Positions 55,565 to 63,939 of a stretch of 64,000 nucleotides of DNA are shown piece by piece. The notes beneath the pieces were generated by a model, which saw nothing but the letters and a program-made list of their open reading frames with translations, was not told the origin of the DNA and ran no database searches. The stretch's first letter is position 1, and each line of letters opens with the position of its first letter. This DNA comes from an uncultured Lachnospiraceae bacterium (GTDB lineage Bacteria; Bacillota; Clostridia; Lachnospirales; Lachnospiraceae): positions 105,384 through 169,383 of the forward strand of contig URRW01000001.1 in the NCBI GenBank assembly GCA_900550285.1, given 5' to 3'. The position numbers and the translations under genes were made by a program.

Positions 55565-56571
55565 GACCGGAAGACGGCAAAAAAGCATATGACAATATCG
55601 AGATCCCAAAGGAGCTTTCCGAAGTGGTAAACCGGGCGATCGCTTCACAGAATAAGGAACAGATCCGGGAGAAAAGCCGGAAGAAAAGAAGGAGGGACAG
55701 TACGGTGCGTATATTTCGTTATGTGGCATCGGCCGCAGCGGCATTCGTAATATGTATGACGATCGGCGTCAACACGAGCGAGGCGTTTGCAAAGGAGATG
55801 AGCGACATCCCGGTGCTTGGTTCGCTGGCAAGGGTGCTGACGGTACGCTCTTATCACGGGACGGACGGCGATTTTGAGATCGACATGGACGTGCCGAAGA
55901 TCGAAAAGGAGACGGCGCAGGCAGGAACGGAAAGCGCGCCGGAGACGGCAGATCCGATACCGGAGACGGGGACTGCAGCGCCTGATGCCTTTACCGGGGA
56001 CATCAACACAGAGATCGAAAAGATCGTTGACAGCTACATGGAAGAGGCAAAGCAGGAATTTGCCGATTATAAAGAAGCCTTTTTTGCGACCGGCGGCACC
56101 GAGGAGGAATGGGCGGACCGGAAGATGGACATTACGGTAGACTATGACGTGAAATATCAGCAGGGCAATCTTTTGTCGCTGGAGCTGACGACGGCAAAGG
56201 GCTGGGTGTCTGCGCAGGAGGAGCGTCATTACTACAACCTGAATCTGGCGACCGGACAGTATCTGACGCTGGAACAGCTTCTGGGGGCTGATTATATCGA
56301 AACGGTCAGCGCCAATATCCGGCAGCAGATCGAGGAGAGGCTTGCATCCGACGACTCTCTGGCATACTTTGGATACGGCAGCATGGCGGAGGACGACGCT
56401 TTACTGGGAATCGAAGGCTTTACGAAGATCGCGTCCAATCAGGATTTTTATATCAACGACAAGGGAGAGGTTGTGATCGTGTTCGCAAAATACGACATTG
56501 CGCCGGGTTACATGGGACGTCAGGAGTTTACGGTAGGCAAGGCTGATTTAAGCAAGGCAAATTTGGAATAA
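55561..56571 (+). CDS. rsiV: RsiV-like anti-sigma factor (DUF3298/DUF4163)
   Basis: Protein of 336 aa with a cytoplasmic N-terminus, one membrane segment (about 52-70) and an outside domain. The C-terminal part (YYNLNLATGQYLTLEQLLGA, then SNQDFYINDKGEVVIVF and KYDIAPGYMG) is DUF3298, the lysozyme-binding domain of RsiV. Proteolysis on lysozyme binding would free the sigma factor. It overlaps the sigma gene by four bases. Confidence 0.88.
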   Translation: MRPEDGKKAYDNIEIPKELSEVVNRAIASQNKEQIREKSRKKRRRDSTVRIFRYVASAAAAFVICMTIGVNTSEAFAKEMSDIPVLGSLARVLTVRSYHGTDGDFEIDMDVPKIEKETAQAGTESAPETADPIPETGTAAPDAFTGDINTEIEKIVDSYMEEAKQEFADYKEAFFATGGTEEEWADRKMDITVDYDVKYQQGNLLSLELTTAKGWVSAQEERHYYNLNLATGQYLTLEQLLGADYIETVSANIRQQIEERLASDDSLAYFGYGSMAEDDALLGIEGFTKIASNQDFYINDKGEVVIVFAKYDIAPGYMGRQEFTVGKADLSKANLE

Positions 56572-56648
56572 AAATAATTGCCGGCGGTTGTATCTGCCTC
56601 TTTTCTGTGGTAAACTAACCGCAGGGGGAGCGGAATGGAGGAAACAGT

Positions 56649-56762
56649 ATGTTTTTACTTTTAGCAGGCGGTTTATTGATCATCCTGTTCGCGGTAATCG
56701 TAGCGGTTGTCTCTTCGGTTGTATCCGCTGTGGCTGCGGACACGGATGATACGGAAGATTAA
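56649..56762 (+). CDS. Small hydrophobic membrane peptide (37 aa)
   Basis: ATG at 56649 with GGAGG 7 bases upstream, 37 residues, one membrane segment (LLLAGGLLIILFAVIVAVVS) and an acidic tail DTDDTED. A strong ribosome site and clean hydrophobic profile argue that it is real. Function is unknown; it lies between rsiV and a dipeptidase gene, and a terminator follows. Confidence 0.6.
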   Translation: MFLLLAGGLLIILFAVIVAVVSSVVSAVAADTDDTED

Positions 56763-56802
56763 AAAGGGAAAGCGGTGTTTTTGCGGCTTTCCTGCCGGAA
56801 AA

Positions 56803-56836
56803 GGGGAAACAGGCGGAGTCCGTCTGTTTCCTTTTT
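56803..56836 (+). terminator. Terminator before pepD
   Basis: GGAAACAGGCGG pairs with CCGTCTGTTTCC, followed by TTTTT. A GGAAAGC/GCTTTCC hairpin lies just before. Confidence 0.85.
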
Positions 56837-56858
56837 CAGATGAAAAGGAGAAAAGGAC

Positions 56859-58310
56859 ATGGACAGCAGACTGACAAATTCAGAAGCAAAAGAAGTATTT
56901 TCATGGTTTTTAAAAATCTGCAGTATCCCGCACGGATCGGGAAATGTGGAGCAGATCAGCGATTTTCTGGCTGATTTTGCAAAAGAGCGGAATCTGGAAT
57001 ATATTCAGGACTCCGTAAAAAATGTGATCATCAAAAAGGCGGCGACGCCCGGCTATGAGAACGAAGCGCCCGTGATGCTTCAGGGCCACATGGATATGGT
57101 TGCGGTAAAGAAGCCCGGCTGCACGAAGGACATGACAAAGGAAGGTCTGGACGTGAAGGTAGAGGGCGACTGGCTCTGCGCGGAAGGGACGAGCCTTGGC
57201 GGCGACGACGGCATTGCGGTGGCTTATATGCTGGCTCTTTTGGATTCCGATACGATCGCGCATCCGGCGATCGAGGCGGTGATTACCGTAGATGAGGAGA
57301 CGGGAATGGACGGCGCGCGGGCGATCGACATGAGCGTGTGCAGCGGCAGACGCCTGCTGAATCTGGATTCCGAGGAGGAGGGCATTTTCCTGACAAGCTG
57401 CGCGGGCGGCGCACGCCTGCACGGATTTCTTCCGACAGAGTGGGAAGAGAAGGAAGGCGTTTTATACGAGCTGAGCGTGGAAGGGCTTCTGGGCGGACAT
57501 TCCGGCGGCGAGATCCACAAGGAGAGAGGCAACGCGAACTGCCTTGCAGGCAGGCTTTTATATGGGGCGCAGAAGACGGCAGACGTGCGCCCGGCAGCGA
57601 TGAAGGGCGGACTTGCGGACAATGCGATCCCGCGCCAGACAAATGTGAGCTTCTGGGTGAGCAGGGAAGAGGCGGCAGCCTTTGAAGAGGCGGCAGAAGC
57701 CTTTGCGTCCCATGTGAAAAAAGAGCTTGCGGTAAAGGATCCGGGCTTTGCGCTTCGCACCGTTTCCAGAACGGAGGGAAACTTTAAGGTGCTGACAAAA
57801 GAGAGCGCGGCAAAAACGGCGTTCCTTCTTCTGACGCTGCCGTCCGGCGTACAGTCCATGAGCGCGGACATCCACGGACTGGTGCAGACGTCGCTGAATC
57901 TGGGTATCATGGAGTTGGATGAGAAGGGGCTGCATCTGGATTATTCCGTAAGAAGCTCGGTCGGAAGCGAAAAGGAGCTTTTGCTGGACCGCATGGAAGC
58001 GATTCTGGCAAGCCAGGGCGCACAGTGGGAGATCTCCGGCGCATACCCGGCTTGGGAGTACAAGCAGGAATCCGCCCTGCGCGACAAAATGATAGCGGTT
58101 TATCAGGAGCTGTACCACAGAATGCCTAAGATCGAAGCGATCCACGCAGGTCTGGAATGCGGGCTTCTTTCCGGCAAGGTGGAGGGGCTGGACTGCGTTT
58201 CCATCGGCCCGGATATGAAGGACATCCACACGACGGAGGAGCATTTGAGCATCCCTTCGACAGAGCGCGTCTGGGAGTTTGTGAAGGCAGTTCTGGCAAA
58301 AAAGGATTGA
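56859..58310 (+). CDS. pepD: Aminoacyl-histidine dipeptidase (PepD, M20 metallopeptidase)
   Basis: Enzyme of 483 aa, cytoplasmic, cleaving Xaa-His dipeptides with two metal ions. Metal motifs are LQGHMDMVA (His), GGDDGIAVAYML (Asp) and TVDEETGMDGA (Glu pair), with NLDSEEEGIF typical of PepD. A lid domain occupies the middle. AAAGGAG precedes the ATG. It begins a run with tatD and rsmA. Confidence 0.94.
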   Translation: MDSRLTNSEAKEVFSWFLKICSIPHGSGNVEQISDFLADFAKERNLEYIQDSVKNVIIKKAATPGYENEAPVMLQGHMDMVAVKKPGCTKDMTKEGLDVKVEGDWLCAEGTSLGGDDGIAVAYMLALLDSDTIAHPAIEAVITVDEETGMDGARAIDMSVCSGRRLLNLDSEEEGIFLTSCAGGARLHGFLPTEWEEKEGVLYELSVEGLLGGHSGGEIHKERGNANCLAGRLLYGAQKTADVRPAAMKGGLADNAIPRQTNVSFWVSREEAAAFEEAAEAFASHVKKELAVKDPGFALRTVSRTEGNFKVLTKESAAKTAFLLLTLPSGVQSMSADIHGLVQTSLNLGIMELDEKGLHLDYSVRSSVGSEKELLLDRMEAILASQGAQWEISGAYPAWEYKQESALRDKMIAVYQELYHRMPKIEAIHAGLECGLLSGKVEGLDCVSIGPDMKDIHTTEEHLSIPSTERVWEFVKAVLAKKD

Positions 58311-58314
58311 AGCG

Positions 58315-59100
58315 ATGATTTTTGAAACCCATGCCCATTATGATGACGAAGCATTTGATACGGACAGGGAGACGCTGATTTCGTCCCTTGCAGAAAACGG
58401 GATCTGCCGCGCGGTGAATGTGGCGGCGGATCTTTCCTCGGTAAAAACGAGCCTTGCGCTGGCGGAGCGGTATCCGCATATTTACGCGGCGCTGGGCGTG
58501 CACCCGTCCAGCGTGGCAGAGCTTTCCGAGGAGAGCTTTTTATGGATGGAGCGGCAGCTTTCCGACCCGAAGGCGGTTGCAGTGGGAGAGATCGGGCTGG
58601 ATTATTACTGGGACAAAGAGGAAGCGGTGCAGAAACGGCAGAGGGAGTGGTTTGCCCGCCAGCTTGCCTTTTCCCGGAAGGTCAAAAAGCCGGCGATCAT
58701 CCATTCCCGCGACGCGGCAAAGGATACGCTGGATGTGATGGCGGCGGAAGGCGGTGCAGCGCTCAGGGCGGTGATCCACTGCTATTCCTATACGAAGGAA
58801 ACGGCGCGCGAGTTCCTGAAATGGGACTGCTATTTCGGGATCGGCGGCGTCGTCACTTTTAAAAATGCGAAAAAATTAAAAGAGGCGGTGGCATATATCC
58901 CGCTGGAACGGATTTTGCTGGAAACGGACAGCCCGTATCTTGCACCGGAGCCAAACCGCGGCAAGCGCAACTGCTCTCTTTATTTGCCTTATGTGGCGGA
59001 GGCGATCGCGCAGATCAAGGGCGTGAGCCGTGAAGAGGTCGAAGAAGCTACATGGCGCAATGCATGCCGCTTTTTTGAACTGGACGAGAAAGGAAACTGA
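58315..59100 (+). CDS. TatD family metal-dependent hydrolase (DNase)
   Basis: TIM-barrel hydrolase of 261 aa. Metal-binding motifs are ETHAHYDDEAF at the start, VGEIGLDYYW, IHSRDAAKDT, VIHCYSYTKE and LLETDSPYLAPEP. TatD enzymes process DNA ends. It is 4 bases after pepD and 2 before rsmA; this tatD-rsmA link is common in Firmicutes. Confidence 0.94.
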   Translation: MIFETHAHYDDEAFDTDRETLISSLAENGICRAVNVAADLSSVKTSLALAERYPHIYAALGVHPSSVAELSEESFLWMERQLSDPKAVAVGEIGLDYYWDKEEAVQKRQREWFARQLAFSRKVKKPAIIHSRDAAKDTLDVMAAEGGAALRAVIHCYSYTKETAREFLKWDCYFGIGGVVTFKNAKKLKEAVAYIPLERILLETDSPYLAPEPNRGKRNCSLYLPYVAEAIAQIKGVSREEVEEATWRNACRFFELDEKGN

Positions 59101-59102
59101 CG

Positions 59103-59969
59103 ATGGCGACACTTGGAATACCATCCAATACCATTGCGGTATTGCAGAAATACAATTTTAATTTTCAAAAAAAATTCGGTCAGAATTTCCTGATCGACAC
59201 GCATGTTCTGGAAAAGATCATGAATGCGGCGCAGATTACAAAGGACGACTGCGTGGTGGAGGTCGGCCCCGGCATCGGCACGATGACGCAGTATCTGGCG
59301 GAGCGCGCCGGGCACGTCGTTGCGGTCGAGATCGACAAGGCGCTCATCCCGATCCTGTCGGATACGCTGTCGGAATATGACAATGTGGAAGTGCTCAATG
59401 AAGATATTCTGAAGGTGGATTTAAACCGTCTCGTACAGGAAAAAAACGGCGGAAGGCCGATCAAGGTCGTTGCGAATCTTCCATATTATATTACAACGCC
59501 GATCATTATGGGACTGTTTGAGAGCCATGTGCCGCTGCAGAGCATCACGATCATGGTGCAGAAGGAGGTGGCGGACCGGATGCAGGTTGGACCGGGCACG
59601 AAGGATTACGGGGCGCTTTCTCTGGCGGTGCAGTATTACGCAAAGCCTGAGATCGTGGCGATCGTACCGCCCAACTGCTTTATCCCCCGCCCGAACGTGG
59701 GCAGCGCCGTGATCCGTCTGGACCGCTATGAAGCGCCGCCTGTGGAAGCGGCGGACGAGAAGCACATGTTTTCCCTGATCCGGGCGTCCTTTAACCAGCG
59801 CCGCAAAACGCTTGTAAACGGGCTTTCCAATGCGGCGGGGCTGCATGTGTCCAAGGACGCGGTAAAAGAAGCGCTTGCGCAGATGGGGCTTCCCGAGACG
59901 ATCCGGGGCGAGGCGCTTTCTCTCGAGCAGTTTGCGCGCCTGTCCGACCTTCTTCTGACAAAGGCGTAA
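59103..59969 (+). CDS. rsmA: 16S rRNA dimethyladenosine transferase RsmA/KsgA
   Basis: Enzyme of 288 aa that dimethylates A1518 and A1519 of 16S rRNA. Motifs are KKFGQNFLID, VEVGPGIGTMTQYLA, the catalytic NLPYYITTPI and a C-terminal domain with NQRRKTLVN. It is convergent with the glycerophosphodiesterase gene 8 bases on, without a visible terminator. Confidence 0.97.
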   Translation: MATLGIPSNTIAVLQKYNFNFQKKFGQNFLIDTHVLEKIMNAAQITKDDCVVEVGPGIGTMTQYLAERAGHVVAVEIDKALIPILSDTLSEYDNVEVLNEDILKVDLNRLVQEKNGGRPIKVVANLPYYITTPIIMGLFESHVPLQSITIMVQKEVADRMQVGPGTKDYGALSLAVQYYAKPEIVAIVPPNCFIPRPNVGSAVIRLDRYEAPPVEAADEKHMFSLIRASFNQRRKTLVNGLSNAAGLHVSKDAVKEALAQMGLPETIRGEALSLEQFARLSDLLLTKA

Positions 59970-59977
59970 TGTCCGGA

Positions 59978-60784
59978 TCAGGGCAGGAAGTCTTCGAAAA
60001 TATACATCTGGAATGTTTTTTGACAGCTGGCAAGCTCCTGCGGCGACCGGATTACCCATCCGGCGCAGTCGGCGCCAAAGAGCCTGCGGCACAGCTGCAG
60101 GGAAGGATCTTTTTGAAAACGCCAGTTGTAGGAAATAAAATCAGGCCGGCTGACGGCGTTTAAGACCATCTTCCCGAACAGGTACTGGAACGGGCTGAGC
60201 GTATGATTTTCAATATTGAAATTGGTAGAAAGCTGCCCGCGGAATATCTGCGGGCGGTTTTTTCGATACCAGAGCAGTGCGGCGGGATGAAAGGATTCCA
60301 CACAGTAAAGCCCCGTATAGGAGGAGAGCAGCGCGTCGATCTTTTCTGGGATGTCGAAGCTTAGCCGGTCCATTTTGATCTCCACAAGAAGGGGGACGCG
60401 TCCGGCGACGGCGCGCAGCGCCTCTTCAAAGGAGGGGATATGCTCGCCGGTTTCTGCCAGCGGCAGTTTTTTTAACTCTTCAAAGGTCATGGAGTCCACG
60501 CGGCGGTCGATGGCGCACATGCGGCTGAGCGTGGCGTCGTGGAAAACAACGGGAATTTTATCGGCGGAAAGCTGCACGTCCATTTCGATCCCGTAGCCTT
60601 TTTCCGCTGCCTTAAGAAAGGCTGGAAGCGAATTTTCGGGCACGGACACGTTCCCGTCATGCAGTCCCCTGTGCGCAAAAAAGCATCCCCGGAAAGCTTT
60701 GGCGTCCGGCCTGTGCATTCTGGGATGCAGCAAAAACAGGTAGACCGGACATAGGATACAGATGACTAAGATCAGGATTTTCAT
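59978..60784 (-). CDS. Glycerophosphodiester phosphodiesterase
   Basis: Protein of 268 aa with an N-terminal membrane segment (ILILVICILCPVYLFLL) and a GDPD barrel. FFAHRGLHDG, PENSLPAFLKAAEKGYGIEM with DVQL, and VFHDATLSR are the catalytic motifs. It releases glycerol-3-phosphate from glycerophosphodiesters. The start at 60784 is chosen because GGAAG lies 9 bases upstream and the membrane anchor follows directly; the frame is open to 60835. Confidence 0.92.
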   Translation of the reverse strand: MKILILVICILCPVYLFLLHPRMHRPDAKAFRGCFFAHRGLHDGNVSVPENSLPAFLKAAEKGYGIEMDVQLSADKIPVVFHDATLSRMCAIDRRVDSMTFEELKKLPLAETGEHIPSFEEALRAVAGRVPLLVEIKMDRLSFDIPEKIDALLSSYTGLYCVESFHPAALLWYRKNRPQIFRGQLSTNFNIENHTLSPFQYLFGKMVLNAVSRPDFISYNWRFQKDPSLQLCRRLFGADCAGWVIRSPQELASCQKTFQMYIFEDFLP

Positions 60785-60892
60785 ATCAATATTCTTCCGT
60801 TTGTATACAAATATTCCAAGTGCGAATGCCGTCATTGTCTGATGCGGTTATAGTATATGCTTTTCCCGAAAAAATGTCAAAGAAACAGTGGC

Positions 60893-60917
60893 GTGTACGC
60901 CGGGAATGGGGTACACT
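60893..60917 (+). promoter_or_regulatory. Possible promoter/operator of the fumarase operon
   Basis: GTGTAC (60893-60898) and GTACAC (60911-60916) form an inverted repeat with a 12-base gap, the second arm overlapping a -10-like TACACT (60912-60917). No clear -35. Confidence 0.35.
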
Positions 60918-60951
60918 GAAAAAGTGAAAAAACCTACAAGGAGCGGTAAAA

Positions 60952-61794
60952 ATGAGGACAATACAGGTGACAGCAGTGCGCGATGCGGTGCGCGACATGT
61001 GCATCGAAGCCAATTACAGTCTTTCCAGGGACATGTGTAGCGTATTTGAAAAGGCGCGGCAGGAGGAAAAATCCCCGCTGGGACGCCGGATACTGGATCA
61101 GCTTTCCGAAAATCTGGAAATCGCCAAAAACGAGGACATCCCGATCTGTCAGGATACCGGAATGGCTGTCGTTTTTATAGAAGCGGGACAGGACGTCCAT
61201 TTTGAAGGCGGAAGCCTTGAGGATGCGGTCAATGAGGGAATCCGTCTGGGCTACACGGAGGGCTATCTGCGCAAATCGGTTGTAAAAGATCCGCTGATCC
61301 GCGAAAACACAAAGGACAATACGCCCGGCGTGATCCATTACAGTATCGTTACGGGAGACCGCGTGAAGATCTGCGTTGCCCCCAAAGGCTTCGGAAGTGA
61401 AAATATGAGCCGCGTATTCATGCTCAAGCCCGCAGACGGGATCGAAGGCGTTAAAAATGCAGTCCTGACAGCAGTGCGCGACGCAGGGCCCAACGCGTGC
61501 CCGCCGATGGTTGTCGGAGTCGGGGTCGGCGGTACGTTTGAAAAGTGCGCGCTCATGGCAAAGCAGGCGCTTTTGCGTCCGGCGGGAGAGCATTCAGACG
61601 TTCCTTATGTAAAAGAGATGGAGGAGGAGCTCCTTTCAAAGATCAATCAGACCGGCATCGGCCCCGGCGGGCTGGGCGGAAGCACGACGGCGCTGGCGGT
61701 CAATATCAATACATATCCGACGCATATCGCGGGGCTTCCGGTGGCAGTCAATATCTGCTGTCATGTGAACCGCCATGCGGTCAGGGAGCTTTGA
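60952..61794 (+). CDS. Fumarate hydratase class I, alpha subunit
   Basis: Protein of 280 aa, large subunit of the two-part, oxygen-sensitive 4Fe-4S fumarase or tartrate dehydratase family. Cys ligands lie in IPICQDTGMAVVF, PNACPPMVVGVGVGG and NICCHVNRHA; APKGFGSEN is a family motif. The beta subunit follows after 20 bases. Fumarate to malate is most likely; tartrate dehydratase cannot be excluded by sequence alone. Confidence 0.92.
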   Translation: MRTIQVTAVRDAVRDMCIEANYSLSRDMCSVFEKARQEEKSPLGRRILDQLSENLEIAKNEDIPICQDTGMAVVFIEAGQDVHFEGGSLEDAVNEGIRLGYTEGYLRKSVVKDPLIRENTKDNTPGVIHYSIVTGDRVKICVAPKGFGSENMSRVFMLKPADGIEGVKNAVLTAVRDAGPNACPPMVVGVGVGGTFEKCALMAKQALLRPAGEHSDVPYVKEMEEELLSKINQTGIGPGGLGGSTTALAVNINTYPTHIAGLPVAVNICCHVNRHAVREL

Positions 61795-61814
61795 AAAAAG
61801 GAGGATTTCCGGAG

Positions 61815-62372
61815 ATGAAAAAACAGATCAGAGTGCCGATGACGAGAGAAGAGGCTGCGTCGCTGAAGGCGGGGGAATATGTTTACCTGACGGGAACGAT
61901 CTATACCGCCCGCGACGCCGCGCATAAACGGATGCAGGAAGCGCTGGATGCAGGAGAGGAGCTTCCGGTAGAGATAAAGGATGCGGTTATTTATTATATG
62001 GGGCCTTCCCCGGCGCGCGAAGGCAGGCCGATCGGTTCCGCAGGCCCTACAACGGCGAGCCGCATGGATAAATATACGCCCCGCCTGCTGGATCTGGGAC
62101 TTTTGGGAATGATCGGCAAAGGACGCAGAAGCCCTGCGGTCAAGGAAGCGGTGATCCGCAACGGGGCAGTTTATTTTGCGGCGGTAGGAGGAGCGGGAGC
62201 GCTTTTGTCCAAATCCATCAAAAAGGCGGAGGTAGTCGCATATGAGGATCTGGGGGCGGAGGCGGTCCGCAGGCTCGAGGTGGAGGATTTCCCGGTGATC
62301 GTGTGCATGGATTCGTCGGGCGAGGATCTGTATGAGACGGCTGCCGACAGCTTTAAAAGAGAGATGCCATGA
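61815..62372 (+). CDS. Fumarate hydratase class I, beta subunit
   Basis: Protein of 185 aa, small partner of the alpha subunit. Motifs are YLTGTIYTARDAAHKRM, GPTTASRMDKYTP and GKGRRSPAVKEA. The start at 61815 has GGAG very close and AAAGGAGG about 12 bases upstream; the longer frame to 61545 overlaps the alpha gene and is rejected. It overlaps the acyltransferase gene by four bases. Confidence 0.93.
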   Translation: MKKQIRVPMTREEAASLKAGEYVYLTGTIYTARDAAHKRMQEALDAGEELPVEIKDAVIYYMGPSPAREGRPIGSAGPTTASRMDKYTPRLLDLGLLGMIGKGRRSPAVKEAVIRNGAVYFAAVGGAGALLSKSIKKAEVVAYEDLGAEAVRRLEVEDFPVIVCMDSSGEDLYETAADSFKREMP

Positions 62373-63085
62373 AAAGGATCATCCTGATGGTGCTTTATAA
62401 TCTGCCGTTCGTACCATACTGGTGGTGGCAGCTGTGCCGCATGGCAAAGCATCCGGAACGCTATACGCAGGAGGAGCGCTGGAAGGTGCTCCAAAAGATC
62501 GTCCGCCATGCCAACAAGGGCGGGCGCGTCAAAATAGAATCCTATGGGACGGAGAACATCCCGCAGGAAGAAAACTTCATCTTTTTCCCGAACCATCAGG
62601 GAATGTTCGACGTGCTGGCGCTGGTGGAAAGCTGTTCGCGCTTTTTTGCCGTTGTAAATAAGAAAGAAGTGGAAAACGTCCCTCTTTTAAAACAGGTATT
62701 TGCCATAACCGGCTCCCTCTCAATTGACAGGGAGGACATCCGGCAGTCTATGGGAGTGATCAACCGGACTGCGGAGGCGGTGCGCAGCGGCGTAAACTTT
62801 CTGATCTTTCCGGAGGGGACACGCAGCAGGCAGGGCAACCGGACGCAGGAGTTTAAGGGCGGAAGCTTCAAAAGCGCATATAAGGCAAAATGCCCCGTCG
62901 TTCCGGTGGCGCTTATGAATGCCTACATTCCCTTTGATAAAAATACGATCGAAAAGGTAACGGTAAAGGTCGTATATCTGGAACCCATTCCTTATGATAT
63001 ATATAAAGGAATGAAAACGGTGGAGCTGGCGGCGGAGGTAAAGCGCAGGATAGACGAAGCAATCGCGGCGCATGAGGTTTTATAA
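62369..63085 (+). CDS. plsC: 1-acyl-sn-glycerol-3-phosphate acyltransferase family protein
   Basis: Protein of 238 aa. The HX4D motif is FPNHQGMFDVL and the glycerol-phosphate site is FPEGTRSRQG, as in PlsC. It adds the second acyl chain in phosphatidic acid synthesis. The N-terminal segment ILMVLYNLPFVPYWWW is probably membrane-associated. It is translationally coupled to the fumarase beta gene. Confidence 0.92.
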   Translation: MKRIILMVLYNLPFVPYWWWQLCRMAKHPERYTQEERWKVLQKIVRHANKGGRVKIESYGTENIPQEENFIFFPNHQGMFDVLALVESCSRFFAVVNKKEVENVPLLKQVFAITGSLSIDREDIRQSMGVINRTAEAVRSGVNFLIFPEGTRSRQGNRTQEFKGGSFKSAYKAKCPVVPVALMNAYIPFDKNTIEKVTVKVVYLEPIPYDIYKGMKTVELAAEVKRRIDEAIAAHEVL

Positions 63086-63103
63086 AAAGAACTGCAAAAC
63101 CCC

Positions 63104-63148
63104 TTGACAGCCGGACGCAGAGCTGATACAATAACTCATGCGTCCGGC
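63104..63148 (+). promoter_or_regulatory. Promoter of tRNA-Ser inside a 10-bp inverted repeat
   Basis: TTGACA (63104-63109) and TACAAT (63127-63132) with 17-base spacing. GCCGGACGCA (63110-63119) and TGCGTCCGGC (63139-63148) are exact reverse complements that flank the -10 box. Confidence 0.75.
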
Positions 63149-63193
63149 AGTGACGCACAATTTCATATTGGCAGAGGCTTATTCAGAATATCC

Positions 63194-63283
63194 GGAGAAA
63201 TACTCAAGAGGCTGAAGAGGCGCCCCTGCTAAGGGTGTAGGTCGTGTTAAAGCGGCGCGAGGGTTCAAATCCCTCTTTCTCCG
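63194..63283 (+). tRNA. tRNA-Ser (anticodon GCT)
   Basis: A long-variable-arm tRNA of 90 bases. GGAGAAA (63194-63200) pairs with TTTCTCC (63276-63282), discriminator G at 63283. The anticodon loop CTGCTAA gives GCT. The variable arm and GGTTCAAATCC T arm fit serine tRNA. CCA is not encoded. Confidence 0.95.
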
Positions 63284-63939
63284 TTAGCTCTGCCAGTGAA
63301 AAGAGAATCCTGCTCTTTGGGTTTCTTTTTTTTCGCTCCTGCGTCAGCCCGGCTGATCTGCAAAGTAAAAACTTTGTAAAAAAACAGCAAAAAAGGTGTT
63401 GACAAAAGCGATGGTGAGATGATAGAATACATCTTACCGCAGGACAAGCGGAGTTAAAAAACTTCTTCTGAAAAAGAAGAAAAAAGTGCTTGACAAAAGC
63501 GAGCGGTTCTGATAAAATAAATAACCGTTGCGGCATTTGAAAAGCAACTGAGCTTTGAAAAAAGTTCAAAAAAGTGCTTGACAGCCACGAAACAATGAGT
63601 TATAATAAATAACCGTTGCGGCTAACAAGCCAAAACGAACTTCTGAAAAAAGTTCAAAAAAATAAAAAAGTTGTTGACAAACAAAATCAACTATGATAAA
63701 ATATCAAAGCTGATTGAACACAACAGCAAAGCACCTTGACAAATAAACAGTAATGCAACCCTGAAAATTCCAAAAGATTTTCAGAGAAATAAAGAACAAA
63801 AACCTTAAAACAGTAAGAACGGTTAAATTAGCCAGACTGATTTTGACCGGTTCAAACGAATGTAAGATTGAATGCGAAGTGAGACATGAAGAAATTTACG
63901 GAGTAAATTTCCAAGTGATTTGCGGAGCAAATCATATTT
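63284..63939 (+). promoter_or_regulatory. rRNA leader with four tandem promoters
   Basis: No gene lies here. Four promoters have consensus or near-consensus boxes and 17-18-base spacing: TTGACA 63399 with TAGAAT 63423; TTGACA 63490 with TAAAAT 63513; TTGACA 63579 with TATAAT 63602; TTGACA 63674 with TAAAAT 63697. The segment ATAAATAACCGTTGCGGC follows two of them. A CTGAAAAT/ATTTTCAG hairpin (63763-63786) lies in the leader. A weak terminator-like AAAGAG/CTCTTT with T-run (about 63299-63333) follows tRNA-Ser. Confidence 0.88.
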
